Of a stretch of 64,000 bases of DNA, positions 16,549-24,538 are shown one piece after another (the stretch's first letter is position 1; every line of letters starts with the position of its first letter). Where the stretch lies: assembly GCF_004152865.1 (NCBI RefSeq), contig NZ_SEOO01000009.1:1-64000 (forward strand), given 5' to 3'. The DNA comes from Sphingobium cupriresistens. GTDB lineage: Bacteria; Pseudomonadota; Alphaproteobacteria; Sphingomonadales; Sphingomonadaceae. The notes beneath the pieces were generated by a model that saw nothing but the letters and a program-made list of their open reading frames with translations, was not told the origin of the DNA and did not search any database. A program made the translations under genes and the position numbers.

Positions 16549-16916
16549 TCGACCGTCCGCACGAAGCTAAGCACCACCGGCGATGCGCCCGGCTGGCCAT
16601 CGATGGTCAGGTCTACCTGCAACAGCCGCGCGTCGTCGGTCGGCTTGACGGTCCGGCTCCAGTGCCAGCGCCGCCCGCCATTGTCGACGTCGCCAGCCTC
16701 CTCGCCCACCGAAGGCGGAATCGGATCGGTCTGCACGTCGACCATCAGGTTGCGCGCGACGATCTGGCCCAGCGCCTTGCTGTCGAGATCGGCGGCGGTG
16801 CGCAGCGTCACGCCCTGCAACCGCACCAGCGCCAGCGCGGCTAGGCTGAACACCGCCAGCGCGACCAGCATTTCGAGGAGCGTAAAGCCCTCGTCATTAT
16901 GTCTTCCATCACCCAC
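16545..16916 (-). CDS. gspI: Type II secretion minor pseudopilin GspI
   Basis: 123 residues. Leader MGDGRHNDEG, then FTLLEMLVALAVFSLAALAL, with Glu at +5. It is the minor pseudopilin that nucleates the tip complex with GspJ and GspK. Length and the late TVKPTDDARLLQVDLTI segment fit GspI. Overlaps gspH by 8 bases and gspJ by four. Confidence 0.93.
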   Translation of the reverse strand: MGDGRHNDEGFTLLEMLVALAVFSLAALALVRLQGVTLRTAADLDSKALGQIVARNLMVDVQTDPIPPSVGEEAGDVDNGGRRWHWSRTVKPTDDARLLQVDLTIDGQPGASPVVLSFVRTVE

Positions 16917-17373
16917 CGACCAGAACCTTCCCCGCCATGTCGACCATCACCGACACCCGCTCGCCTTCGCGCGCCAGGGTGACAGTCAAAGGATCGGTCG
17001 GCAGGCCGGTGCCGTCGAAGGCGATCTGCTGGCGGCCATCCTTGCCGACCAGGGCGCGGGTGCCGCCTTTCCAGTTGGCGGTGACGAAGGGCTTGTCCTC
17101 AATGCCCACCCATTGCCCCGCCTCGCGGCGCTGGAAACCATAGCCGGATGCCGACACCCACAGGCCCATCGGACGCGCAGTGACGACCGCTTCGTCGCGC
17201 GCGGCGGCAACGCGCGCGGCAAAGCGGTCGGCATCCTCGATCACGCGCCCGCGCGGATCGGGGATGGCGAGCACGACGGCCGCCGAAATGAAGCCGATGA
17301 TCGTCAGCACGACCATCAGCTCCAGCAGGGTGAAACCGCTCTCTTCAGAGTTCGCTGGAATAGATGTCCGCAT
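16909..17373 (-). CDS. gspH: Type II secretion minor pseudopilin GspH
   Basis: 154 residues from the ATG at 17373, giving leader MRTSIPANSEESG and prepilin site G|FTLLELMVVLTIIGFISA. A start upstream at 17457 would give a 41-residue basic leader in a frame shadowing gspG, so it is rejected. The C-terminal domain matches GspH, the minor pseudopilin linking the tip complex to the GspG shaft. Its start overlaps the gspG end by 29 bases, indicating translational coupling. Confidence 0.92.
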   Translation of the reverse strand: MRTSIPANSEESGFTLLELMVVLTIIGFISAAVVLAIPDPRGRVIEDADRFAARVAAARDEAVVTARPMGLWVSASGYGFQRREAGQWVGIEDKPFVTANWKGGTRALVGKDGRQQIAFDGTGLPTDPLTVTLAREGERVSVMVDMAGKVLVGG

Positions 17374-17869
17374 TTTCGCTCTCGCCGCCCGGCTGGCCAT
17401 CCGCGCCCAGCGAGCTGATGTCGAACGCGCCCTTGCGGCCCGGCACGGTGTAGACATAGGCGCGGCCCCACGGATCGTCGGGCAGCTTCTTGATATAGCC
17501 GCCGCGGCGATAGCGCTGCGGCTGCGCCAGCGAGGCGGGGGGGGTGAGCAAGGCTTGCAACCCGTCCGATCCCGCCGGGTAGGTCAGGTTATCGAGCCGA
17601 TATTGCTCCAGCGCCTGTTCGATGGTGGCGATGTCGGCCTTCGCCTTTTCGACGCGAGCCGTATCGGTCGCAGGGATGACATTGATCGCCACGATCGTCG
17701 CCAGAAGGCCGATGATGACGATGACGACCATCAGTTCGACCAGCGTGAAGCCGGCTTCACCGGACGTCTCGTCTCCGTTCGCCCTGAGCTTGTCGAAGGG
17801 CTTTTCTTTTGTCTTGAAGCCAGAGAGGGCTTCGACAAGCTCAGCCCGAACGGATTTTAGATTGAACAT
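17345..17869 (-). CDS. gspG: Type II secretion major pseudopilin GspG
   Basis: 174 residues. The mature protein starts after AG|FTLVELMVVIVIIGLLATIV and has the GspG C-terminal fold, including the conserved DPWGRAYVY segment and a late acidic calcium-site region. The leader is about 40 residues, unusually long; residues 7-32 are translated from a repetitive palindrome (17775-17853). ATG at 17869 is chosen for the strong AAGGAG site seven bases upstream; a TTG at 17884 overlapping the gspF stop is the alternative. It forms the pseudopilus shaft, and is in mid-operon. Confidence 0.94.
   Translation of the reverse strand: MFNLKSVRAELVEALSGFKTKEKPFDKLRANGDETSGEAGFTLVELMVVIVIIGLLATIVAINVIPATDTARVEKAKADIATIEQALEQYRLDNLTYPAGSDGLQALLTPPASLAQPQRYRRGGYIKKLPDDPWGRAYVYTVPGRKGAFDISSLGADGQPGGESENADIYSSEL
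17775..17853. repeat. Palindromic repeat embedded in the gspG coding leader
   Basis: Two ~27-base arms (17775-17801 and 17827-17853) face each other across a 25-base loop. Both contain the core GAGCTTGTCGAAG in opposite orientation. This is the GTTCGCCCTGAGCTTGTCGAAGG-type palindrome, widespread in intergenic regions of sphingomonads and other bacteria. Here it is read in frame, giving the peptide signatures VRAELVEA and PFDKLRANG before the gspG prepilin site. Confidence 0.9.
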
Positions 17870-17880
17870 ATTCAACTCCT

Positions 17881-19098
17881 TCAAGCCCCGGTGAGGCTTT
17901 GCAGCTGCAGGATCGGCAGCAGGATGGACAGGATGATGACGGCGACGATGCCCCCCATCAGTATGATGATAATCGGCTCCAGCATAGCAAGCGCGGTTGA
18001 TGTGAAGGCGTCGAATTCGCGTTCCAGATAATCGGCGGCCCGCTCCAGCATGGTGTCGAGCCGCCCGGCGCTCTCGCCGCTCGCCGCCAGATAGACCAGC
18101 AGCGGGGGAAACACACCCGCCCGGCGCAGCGCCGCGGACAGGCTGCCGCCGCCGCGGATCGCCTCGACAATCTCGTCCGACGCCTTGCGCAGCACGCGAT
18201 TATGGACCGTGTTGGCGGTCAGCGTCAGCCCCTCCATCAGCGGCAGTCGGCTGGCGACCATGGTGGACAGCGTCCGCGCCATGCGCGCGGCGTGCAGATC
18301 GCGGATCAGCTTGCCCAACACGGGCAATCCCAGCATCATAGCGTCGAAGCGATAGCGAAAGCCGTCATTCTTCATCGCGCGCCAGAAACCGACGCCCGCC
18401 AGCAGCACGAGGATGAGCAACAGCCACCAATAAGCGGCCAGGAAAGCGGAAATGGCCATCACGATCCGGGTCAGCAGCGGCAATTCCTGCCCCACCGTAT
18501 CGAACTGTTCGACCACCTTGGGCACAACGAAGATCATCAGCGCAGCGACCACGAACACGGCGAAGATGGCCAGCACGCTGGGGTAGGCAATGGCGGTCAG
18601 CACCTTGGACCGCATCACCGCCTGCCGCTCCATCAGGTCCGACAGCCGCTCCATGATGGTGGGCAGGCTGCCGGAACTTTCACCCGCGGAGATCATCGCG
18701 CGATACAGCGGCGGGAAGCTTTTCGGCTCCGCGCCTACCGCATCGGCCAGCCGCCGCCCTTCCATCACCCCGCCATGGACCTTGCCCACGATGGCGCGGA
18801 CATGGTCCTGCTCGCTCTGACGACCGATGGTGCGCAGCGATTCCTCCAGCGGGCTGACCTGCGTCAGCGTCGCCAACTGGCGCGTGAACAGCGTCAGTTC
18901 CTTGGGGCTGAGGCGCGGGCTGCGCAGCGACAGGTTCGCCCGCTTGCGCGCCGTTTCCACTGCGCCCGGCTCGATCCGCACGATGAACATCTTGCGCGCG
19001 TCCAGCTTGGCGCGCGCATCCTCGATCGTTCCGGCCTTGATGCTGCCGCTGCGCTCCCGGCCCGCCGGGTCGATCGCGCTATAGTCGAAATCAGCCAT
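17881..19098 (-). CDS. gspF: Type II secretion inner-membrane platform protein GspF
   Basis: 405 residues, polytopic. Two copies of the T2SF domain (about 70-190 and 272-395) with membrane helices near 170-190, 215-240 and 375-400; the family GESSG/GESAG motifs appear in both copies. GspF is the rotor-like platform that couples GspE ATP hydrolysis to pseudopilus growth. ATG at 19098 (MADFDYSAIDPAGRERSG) overlaps the gspE stop by 8 bases. Confidence 0.95.
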   Translation of the reverse strand: MADFDYSAIDPAGRERSGSIKAGTIEDARAKLDARKMFIVRIEPGAVETARKRANLSLRSPRLSPKELTLFTRQLATLTQVSPLEESLRTIGRQSEQDHVRAIVGKVHGGVMEGRRLADAVGAEPKSFPPLYRAMISAGESSGSLPTIMERLSDLMERQAVMRSKVLTAIAYPSVLAIFAVFVVAALMIFVVPKVVEQFDTVGQELPLLTRIVMAISAFLAAYWWLLLILVLLAGVGFWRAMKNDGFRYRFDAMMLGLPVLGKLIRDLHAARMARTLSTMVASRLPLMEGLTLTANTVHNRVLRKASDEIVEAIRGGGSLSAALRRAGVFPPLLVYLAASGESAGRLDTMLERAADYLEREFDAFTSTALAMLEPIIIILMGGIVAVIILSILLPILQLQSLTGA

Positions 19099-20632
19099 CG
19101 GCGATGGTTTCCGCCTCGATCGCGTCGCGACGCGACACGCGGATCGCTTCCTCCGCCGTGGTCTGGCCGTCGCGCACCAGCGCGCGCGCCGCCGACCCCA
19201 GATTGGGGGCGTTAAGGAAGGCATGGCGCGCGATCAGCGATTCATCGCCCCCGTCGTTGATCAGACGCCGGATGGTGTCGTCCACCCGGATCGCCTCGAA
19301 CACGCCGATCCGGCCCTTATAACCGCTGCCGCCGCACTCGTCGCAGCCCTTCGCCCGATAGATGATCGTGCCGGGGTCGAAACCCAGTAGCGCGCTGGCC
19401 GATTTATCCGCCTGCACCGGCTCGCGGCAATGCTGGCACAGCCGCCGCACTAGCCGCTGGGCGATGACCGCGCGCAAGGTGGAGGCGAGCAGGAACGGCT
19501 CGACCCGCATGTCGCGCATCCGGGTGATTGCGCCCACCGCGTCATTGGTATGGACGGTCGACAGGACGAGGTGCCCCGTCAGCGACGCCTGCACGGCGAT
19601 TTCCGCCGTTTCCCGGTCGCGGATTTCGCCGACCATGACGACGTCGGGATCTTGCCGCAGGATCGCGCGCAGGCCCGCCGCGAAGGTCAGGCCGACCTTG
19701 GCGTTCACCTGGGTCTGGCCCACGCCCTCCATCGCATATTCGACCGGGTCTTCGACGGTCAGGATATTGCGCGATCCGTCGTTGAGTTGGCGCAAGCCGG
19801 CATAAAGCGTCGTCGTCTTGCCCGACCCGGTCGGCCCGGTGACCAGGATGATGCCGTTGGGTTCGCTCAATCCTTCGCGGAAGATGCGGTCCGGCACGCC
19901 GTTCATGCCCAGCAGGTCGAGCGTGATCCCGGCATTTTCCTTGTCCAGGATACGCAGCACGACCCGCTCGCCTGCCCGGCTGGGCAGGGTGGAGACGCGC
20001 ACGTCGAGCAGCTTGCCGCCCAGCGTCAGGCCGATACGCCCGTCCTGCGGCACGCGCCGCTCGGCAATGTCGAGCCGCGCCATCACCTTGATCCGGCTGA
20101 CCACCACCGGCGCGACATGGGGCGGCATCCGCAGCGTCTCACGCAACACGCCGTCCACGCGCATCCGCACGATCAGGCCGGTTTCATAAGGCTCGATATG
20201 GATGTCCGACACGCCCTGCCGCGCCGCTTCGGCGATGATACCGTTAATCAGGCGGATGGCGGGCGCATCATCGGCGCTGTCAAGCAGGTCGTCGGCGGTC
20301 GGGATGTCGGCGGCCAATATGTCCAGCTCGTCGGCGCCCACTTCCAGCGATCCGGCCATGGCCGCCGCGCTGCCTTCCATCGCATAATGGTTGGACAAAT
20401 GCCGGTCGAACTCGGCCGGTTCGACGAAGATGACGTCGAAGCTGCGCGCCAGATGCCGCCGCACTTCGAGCAATATGCGCGGATCGCTGCCTTCGCGCAC
20501 CGCGATGGTCAGCCGCTCACCCTCGATCGGCAGCATGACCACGCCATGCTTGCGCGCGAAGACATAAGGTATGTCGATGGGGCGCGGCGGCTGCGCGAGC
20601 GGGCTGATATCGGTGTGCGTCTGTTCGCTCAC
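19091..20632 (-). CDS. gspE: Type II secretion ATPase GspE
   Basis: 513 residues. Hexameric cytoplasmic ATPase powering pseudopilus assembly. N-terminal N1E-type domain, then the RecA-like core: Walker A GPTGSGKTTT (266-275), Asp box around 291-299, Walker B region DPDVVMVGEIRD (328-339), His box near TGHLVLSTVHTND. The tetracysteine zinc domain typical of GspE is Cys399, Cys402, Cys430 and Cys433. ATG overlaps the gspD stop by four bases. Confidence 0.97.
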   Translation of the reverse strand: MSEQTHTDISPLAQPPRPIDIPYVFARKHGVVMLPIEGERLTIAVREGSDPRILLEVRRHLARSFDVIFVEPAEFDRHLSNHYAMEGSAAAMAGSLEVGADELDILAADIPTADDLLDSADDAPAIRLINGIIAEAARQGVSDIHIEPYETGLIVRMRVDGVLRETLRMPPHVAPVVVSRIKVMARLDIAERRVPQDGRIGLTLGGKLLDVRVSTLPSRAGERVVLRILDKENAGITLDLLGMNGVPDRIFREGLSEPNGIILVTGPTGSGKTTTLYAGLRQLNDGSRNILTVEDPVEYAMEGVGQTQVNAKVGLTFAAGLRAILRQDPDVVMVGEIRDRETAEIAVQASLTGHLVLSTVHTNDAVGAITRMRDMRVEPFLLASTLRAVIAQRLVRRLCQHCREPVQADKSASALLGFDPGTIIYRAKGCDECGGSGYKGRIGVFEAIRVDDTIRRLINDGGDESLIARHAFLNAPNLGSAARALVRDGQTTAEEAIRVSRRDAIEAETIADG

Positions 20633-22830
20633 TTGCGCCCTCCGCTTGCCGGTATTTCGACCGGTCGCACCACGCCGCTCGACTGGCGGACGGTGGGTTC
20701 GATGACCTGCGCGCCCGCCACCGGCTCCACAACCGCATCACCCGGCTGCGCGGCTGCGACCGGCGGGGTCGCGCCCATATAGTCGCGCACCAGTTCGTCG
20801 ATCGTTGGTTCGACGTCGGGATTGCGCTGCAACTGCATGTTGCGGACATAACCGTAACGCTGCTGCGTCAGCCGCTGCGCATCCTCCTTCGACCGCAGGA
20901 TGGTCGGCCGGATGAAGACCATCAAATTGGTCTTGGTCCGGCTCTTGCTGCGCGACTTGAACAATTCGCCCAACCCCGGAATATCGGACAGCAGCGGGAT
21001 GCGCTCGATCGTTTTGCGTTCATTATCGTCCAGCAGGCCGCCCAGCGCCAGTATCTCGCCATCGTCTACCGTCACGGTCGTTTCGATCTCGCGCTTGTTG
21101 ATGATGAGGTCGCTGCTGGAGTTGCTGACCGGCCCGGCCACGCTCGACACTTCCTGCTTCAGGAACAGCTTGATCGCGCCGCCGGTGTTGATCTGCGGCT
21201 TCACCTCCAGCTTGATGCCGACATCCTGACGCTGGACGGTGCGGAACTGATTGTCGAAATTCTGGCTCAGCGCCTCGCCGGTGGTAACGGGCACCTGCTG
21301 CCCGACCAGGATAGACGCCTTCTGGTTGTCCAGCGTCATCACGGACGGTGTGGAAAGCAGGTTGCTTTCGGTGTCGGACTTCACCGCATTGATGATCGCG
21401 CCGAAAATGCCGTTCTTGCCGATGCTGCCGCCCAGCCCCGCAATCGCGCCGGTTGCGCTGGTCAGGCTGCTGATCGCCGCTTCCTGCAAGCTGCTGGCCA
21501 AGTCGCCGCTATTTTGCACCTCCGTCGTAGTGCGCGTGCCATCAGCCGCCACCACGGTCGTCGTCGTCGTGCCCAGTTGCGTCGCCCCATAAGCGCCTGC
21601 CAGCGTTAGCAAATTGGGCGAAGCGTTGGAATAGTTGCTCGCGGCAAAGCCGGTCGACGTGCTGCCGAGCAGAAATTGCACGCCCAGCTTCTTGGCCGCC
21701 GCATCGCTGATCTCCACGATGATCGCCTCCACCAGCACCTGTTCGCGACGGGTGTCGACCTGGCGGATGGTTTCGCCCAACATTCGTTGCACGTCGCTGT
21801 TGGCGGCCACGATGATCGCGTTTGCGCCTTCGTAACGGGTGACGATCGCCGGGCCGCGGGTGGAGATGCCGCCGCCGCTGGACGATGACGACGAGGATGC
21901 CGCCGCGACCGGCGCCGCCGCCTGAGATGCGGGGGCCGCGCTGCTGGCCGCTGGGGTAGAGGCCGTGACCGGCTGGCTGGTCGACTGGCCGACCAGTTGC
22001 TGCAACACCGGCAGCAATTTTTCCGCATCGGCATGTTCCAGCCAATACACGCGGATTTCGGTGCCGCTGGCCGCCTGCTGGTCCAGCTGGCGCGCCATGG
22101 CGGCGAGCCTTGTGACGGTATTGGCGTCGCCCCGGATGGCCACGGCATTGCTGCTGTCGATCGGCACCACGGTCGCGGCCGATGGCGCGGCATTCTCGCC
22201 TCCGCCCGTCGCCACCAGCGCCTGGAGCGAGGTCGCGATTTCGCGCGCGCCGGCATTTTTCAGCATCACCATCTGCGTCGCGGACGTGTCGCGGTCGATG
22301 CGGGCGATCACCTGGCGGATGCGCGATATATTATCGGCATAGTCGGCCACCACCACGCTGTTGCCCGCGCGGTTGGCGGTGACGGAGCCTTCCTTGCTGA
22401 CCAGCGGGCGCAGGGTCTCCAGCGCGCTCGCCGCGTCGATGGAGCGCAGGCGGAACACCTCCGTCACGAAGCTGTTGCGGTTGGCTCCGCGGCCCACGGC
22501 GCTGGGCTGGCCCGCCGCGCCATCGGCCGGCTGGATGCGATAGGCGCCGCCGGGCGCCGGCACCGCGACCAGTCCATTGGCGCGCAGGGTGGACAGAACG
22601 ATCTCGAAATATTCGGATCGCGACAGCGGCCGGTCGGTCACGACCGACACCTTCCCCTGCACCTTGTTGTCGATGATGAAGGTGCGCCCGGTCACCCGCG
22701 CTGCATCCTGAATGAAGGCGCGGATGTCGGCGTCGCGGACGTTGAGCGTCTGTTGCGCCATCGACGGCGTTGCGATCGGTGCGGCCAGAGCGAGCGCCGT
22801 AGCGGCAGAGAGGAGGAATTTGCGGGTCAT
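20629..22830 (-). CDS. gspD: Type II secretion outer-membrane secretin GspD
   Basis: 733 residues with a Sec signal peptide (1-25, cut after SMAQ). The periplasmic N0 domain (about 27-95) is followed by N1-N3 repeats; a Ser/Ala-rich loop interrupts N3 at about 290-325. The secretin barrel follows, with VPVTTGEALSQNFDN near 495 and the RTKTNLMVFIRPTI motif near 640. A C-terminal segment of about 80 residues past the barrel may bind a pilotin. No pilotin (GspS) gene is seen in the window. Overlaps gspC by four bases. Confidence 0.96.
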   Translation of the reverse strand: MTRKFLLSAATALALAAPIATPSMAQQTLNVRDADIRAFIQDAARVTGRTFIIDNKVQGKVSVVTDRPLSRSEYFEIVLSTLRANGLVAVPAPGGAYRIQPADGAAGQPSAVGRGANRNSFVTEVFRLRSIDAASALETLRPLVSKEGSVTANRAGNSVVVADYADNISRIRQVIARIDRDTSATQMVMLKNAGAREIATSLQALVATGGGENAAPSAATVVPIDSSNAVAIRGDANTVTRLAAMARQLDQQAASGTEIRVYWLEHADAEKLLPVLQQLVGQSTSQPVTASTPAASSAAPASQAAAPVAAASSSSSSSGGGISTRGPAIVTRYEGANAIIVAANSDVQRMLGETIRQVDTRREQVLVEAIIVEISDAAAKKLGVQFLLGSTSTGFAASNYSNASPNLLTLAGAYGATQLGTTTTTVVAADGTRTTTEVQNSGDLASSLQEAAISSLTSATGAIAGLGGSIGKNGIFGAIINAVKSDTESNLLSTPSVMTLDNQKASILVGQQVPVTTGEALSQNFDNQFRTVQRQDVGIKLEVKPQINTGGAIKLFLKQEVSSVAGPVSNSSSDLIINKREIETTVTVDDGEILALGGLLDDNERKTIERIPLLSDIPGLGELFKSRSKSRTKTNLMVFIRPTILRSKEDAQRLTQQRYGYVRNMQLQRNPDVEPTIDELVRDYMGATPPVAAAQPGDAVVEPVAGAQVIEPTVRQSSGVVRPVEIPASGGRK

Positions 22831-23693
22831 TGGCCTTGCACTATGATGTTGACCGATGCCACGGCGGCGCCGCGCTCCACGGTGAGGGAAAGGCGCGCGC
22901 CGGGCGCGATCTGGTTCTGGAGAGCCTGAAGGTCGCCGGCCGATCCGATCGGCTGACCGTTGATCTGGCTGATGATGTCGCCGGGGCGAAAGCCTGCGCC
23001 CGCGAAGGTCGGCCCCTTGGCCATGACGGCGACGCCGGTGACGCGGCCATTCTGCATTCGCGGGGCAAAGCCGATGTCGCGCTTCAGACCTTCCACGGTC
23101 GGGCCTGCGCCGGGCGCGGCGGGTGGCGGCGGGGCGGCGCTCTGCCAGCCTGCGCCCTGCGTCGGGGCGGGCGCTGCTTCGGGTGCGGGGGTCGATTGAT
23201 CGATGAAAATCTGTTCTGCCGCGCCCCCCCGGTCGATCGTCACATGGTCGAACGTCACGGCCTTCAGGACCACGCCCGGCATGATTTCGTCGCCAATGGC
23301 GAAGCTGTTCTGTACGCCGTCGGGTGCGGCGATGATGGCCGATCCAAGTCCCGACCCCTCATTAACCCGCACGCCATAGAGAGTCAGCGCGAGCGAGGTG
23401 ACGACACCATCGCCCGCCTGTTGCGGGGCGCCAGTGCGGAAAAAGGGATCGAAGCTGGCGAACAGCGCCTGTCGCGCGCTGGGGGAGAGGATTTGCGCCT
23501 GCCGCCCTTCCCAGGGGCCAAAGCTGCCGACCGGCACGACGATCGCCCAGACCAGTCGCACCAGTTGCAACGCCAGCAGGACGAGCAACGCCCGTTCGAA
23601 CAGCGCAAGCCAGTCGAACCCTCGCGCCGACCCTGCCCCGCTCCAAGCGAAGCGACGCGCCCCTTTTATGCTATCGCCAAATGGCACCCGCAT
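22827..23693 (-). CDS. gspC: Type II secretion protein GspC (PDZ type)
   Basis: 288 residues. Cytoplasmic N-terminus, one membrane helix (about 34-55), a periplasmic homology region and a Pro/Ala linker (about 165-195). A PDZ domain follows at 210-285, containing AGFRPGDIISQINGQPIG. GspC links the inner-membrane platform to secretin GspD and takes part in substrate choice. First gene of the operon; Pho-box repeats lie 59-87 bases upstream of its start. Confidence 0.94.
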   Translation of the reverse strand: MRVPFGDSIKGARRFAWSGAGSARGFDWLALFERALLVLLALQLVRLVWAIVVPVGSFGPWEGRQAQILSPSARQALFASFDPFFRTGAPQQAGDGVVTSLALTLYGVRVNEGSGLGSAIIAAPDGVQNSFAIGDEIMPGVVLKAVTFDHVTIDRGGAAEQIFIDQSTPAPEAAPAPTQGAGWQSAAPPPPAAPGAGPTVEGLKRDIGFAPRMQNGRVTGVAVMAKGPTFAGAGFRPGDIISQINGQPIGSAGDLQALQNQIAPGARLSLTVERGAAVASVNIIVQGQ

Positions 23694-23751
23694 GACGTCG
23701 AATAACCCCCATCACTGTGCCAGCCTGCTAGGCAAATGTCTTTACTGTCAG

Positions 23752-23780
23752 ATGACAATCATGTGACGCTAATATGACAT
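23752..23780 (-). promoter_or_regulatory. Pho-box array upstream of gspC
   Basis: Read toward gspC, three 7-mers lie exactly 11 bases apart: ATGTCAT (23780-23774), GCGTCAC (23769-23763) and TTGTCAT (23758-23752). A weaker fourth copy, CAGTAAA, follows. This is the direct-repeat geometry bound by PhoB dimers (consensus CTGTCAT, 4-bp spacer, CTGTCAT) and it is oriented toward the secretion operon. The array is 59 bases before the gspC start. The rest of the 179-base divergent gap has no gene. Confidence 0.65.
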
Positions 23781-23872
23781 ATCCCATCTGATGCCATGCC
23801 TCTTGCTTTTCCTCCATTGAAAGTTAGCTACGGCGCCGTCTGCCGATAGATGCATCTTTATCAGGATATGCC

Positions 23873-24532
23873 ATGCCGGACCTGACCGCCACGCCCCCTG
23901 CCCCCACGGCCGCCGACGCCGATCCCGCCTGGATCGCCGCCCATCCGCGCATCCAGCGGGTCCCCAATCGCGCATTGACGCTGTTCATCCAGCGTCGTTT
24001 CCTGAACGCGGAAGAATGCGTTGCATTGATTGAGCGGATCGACGCCAAACGCCGCCCGTCCACCATCGCGGACGCCAATGGCGACGGCTATTTCCGCACT
24101 AGCGAAACCTGCGATCTGGACCATGGCGATCCCTTCGTCGCTGCGATCAATGCGCGACTGGACGCCTTTGCCGGGATAGCGACGCTCCATGGCGAACCGA
24201 TCCAGGGCCAACGCTATGATGTGGGCCAGGAATTCAAGGCGCATACCGACTATTTCGATCCCAAGGGTTCCGATTATGCGACATATTGTTCTGTGGCGGG
24301 CAATCGCACCTGGACGCTGATGATCTATCTGAACGAACCGGCGGCCGGCGGGGCGACCCGCTTCACGCAGATCGGCAAGACCGTCCAGCCTGAAACCGGC
24401 AAGTTGCTCGCCTGGAACAACCGCGATCTATCGGGCGCGCCGAACCCCGCCAGCCTCCACCATGGCATGAAGGTGCGGTCGGGGGTTAAGCATGTCATTA
24501 CGAAATGGTATCGGGAACGCCCCTGGGGCTAA
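23873..24532 (+). CDS. 2OG-Fe(II) dioxygenase, prolyl 4-hydroxylase type
   Basis: 219 residues. The C-terminal half is a prolyl-4-hydroxylase alpha-subunit-like double-stranded beta-helix: iron ligands HxD in FKAHTDYFD and a distal His in SGVKHVITKWYRE, whose Lys is placed to bind the 2-oxoglutarate carboxylate. The MIYLNEPAAGGATRFTQIG strand is typical. Such enzymes hydroxylate Pro residues or small molecules; the substrate is unknown. No signal peptide, so cytosolic. It is divergent from gspC, sharing the control region with the Pho array, and converges on the CYTH-CHAD gene. Confidence 0.9.
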   Translation: MPDLTATPPAPTAADADPAWIAAHPRIQRVPNRALTLFIQRRFLNAEECVALIERIDAKRRPSTIADANGDGYFRTSETCDLDHGDPFVAAINARLDAFAGIATLHGEPIQGQRYDVGQEFKAHTDYFDPKGSDYATYCSVAGNRTWTLMIYLNEPAAGGATRFTQIGKTVQPETGKLLAWNNRDLSGAPNPASLHHGMKVRSGVKHVITKWYRERPWG

Positions 24533-24538
24533 ACCCAG

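Noticed and set aside
17374-17457. Longer gspH N-terminus starting at 17457
   Set aside because: It would give a 41-residue Arg/Ala-rich leader overlapping gspG; the ATG at 17373 gives a normal prepilin leader.
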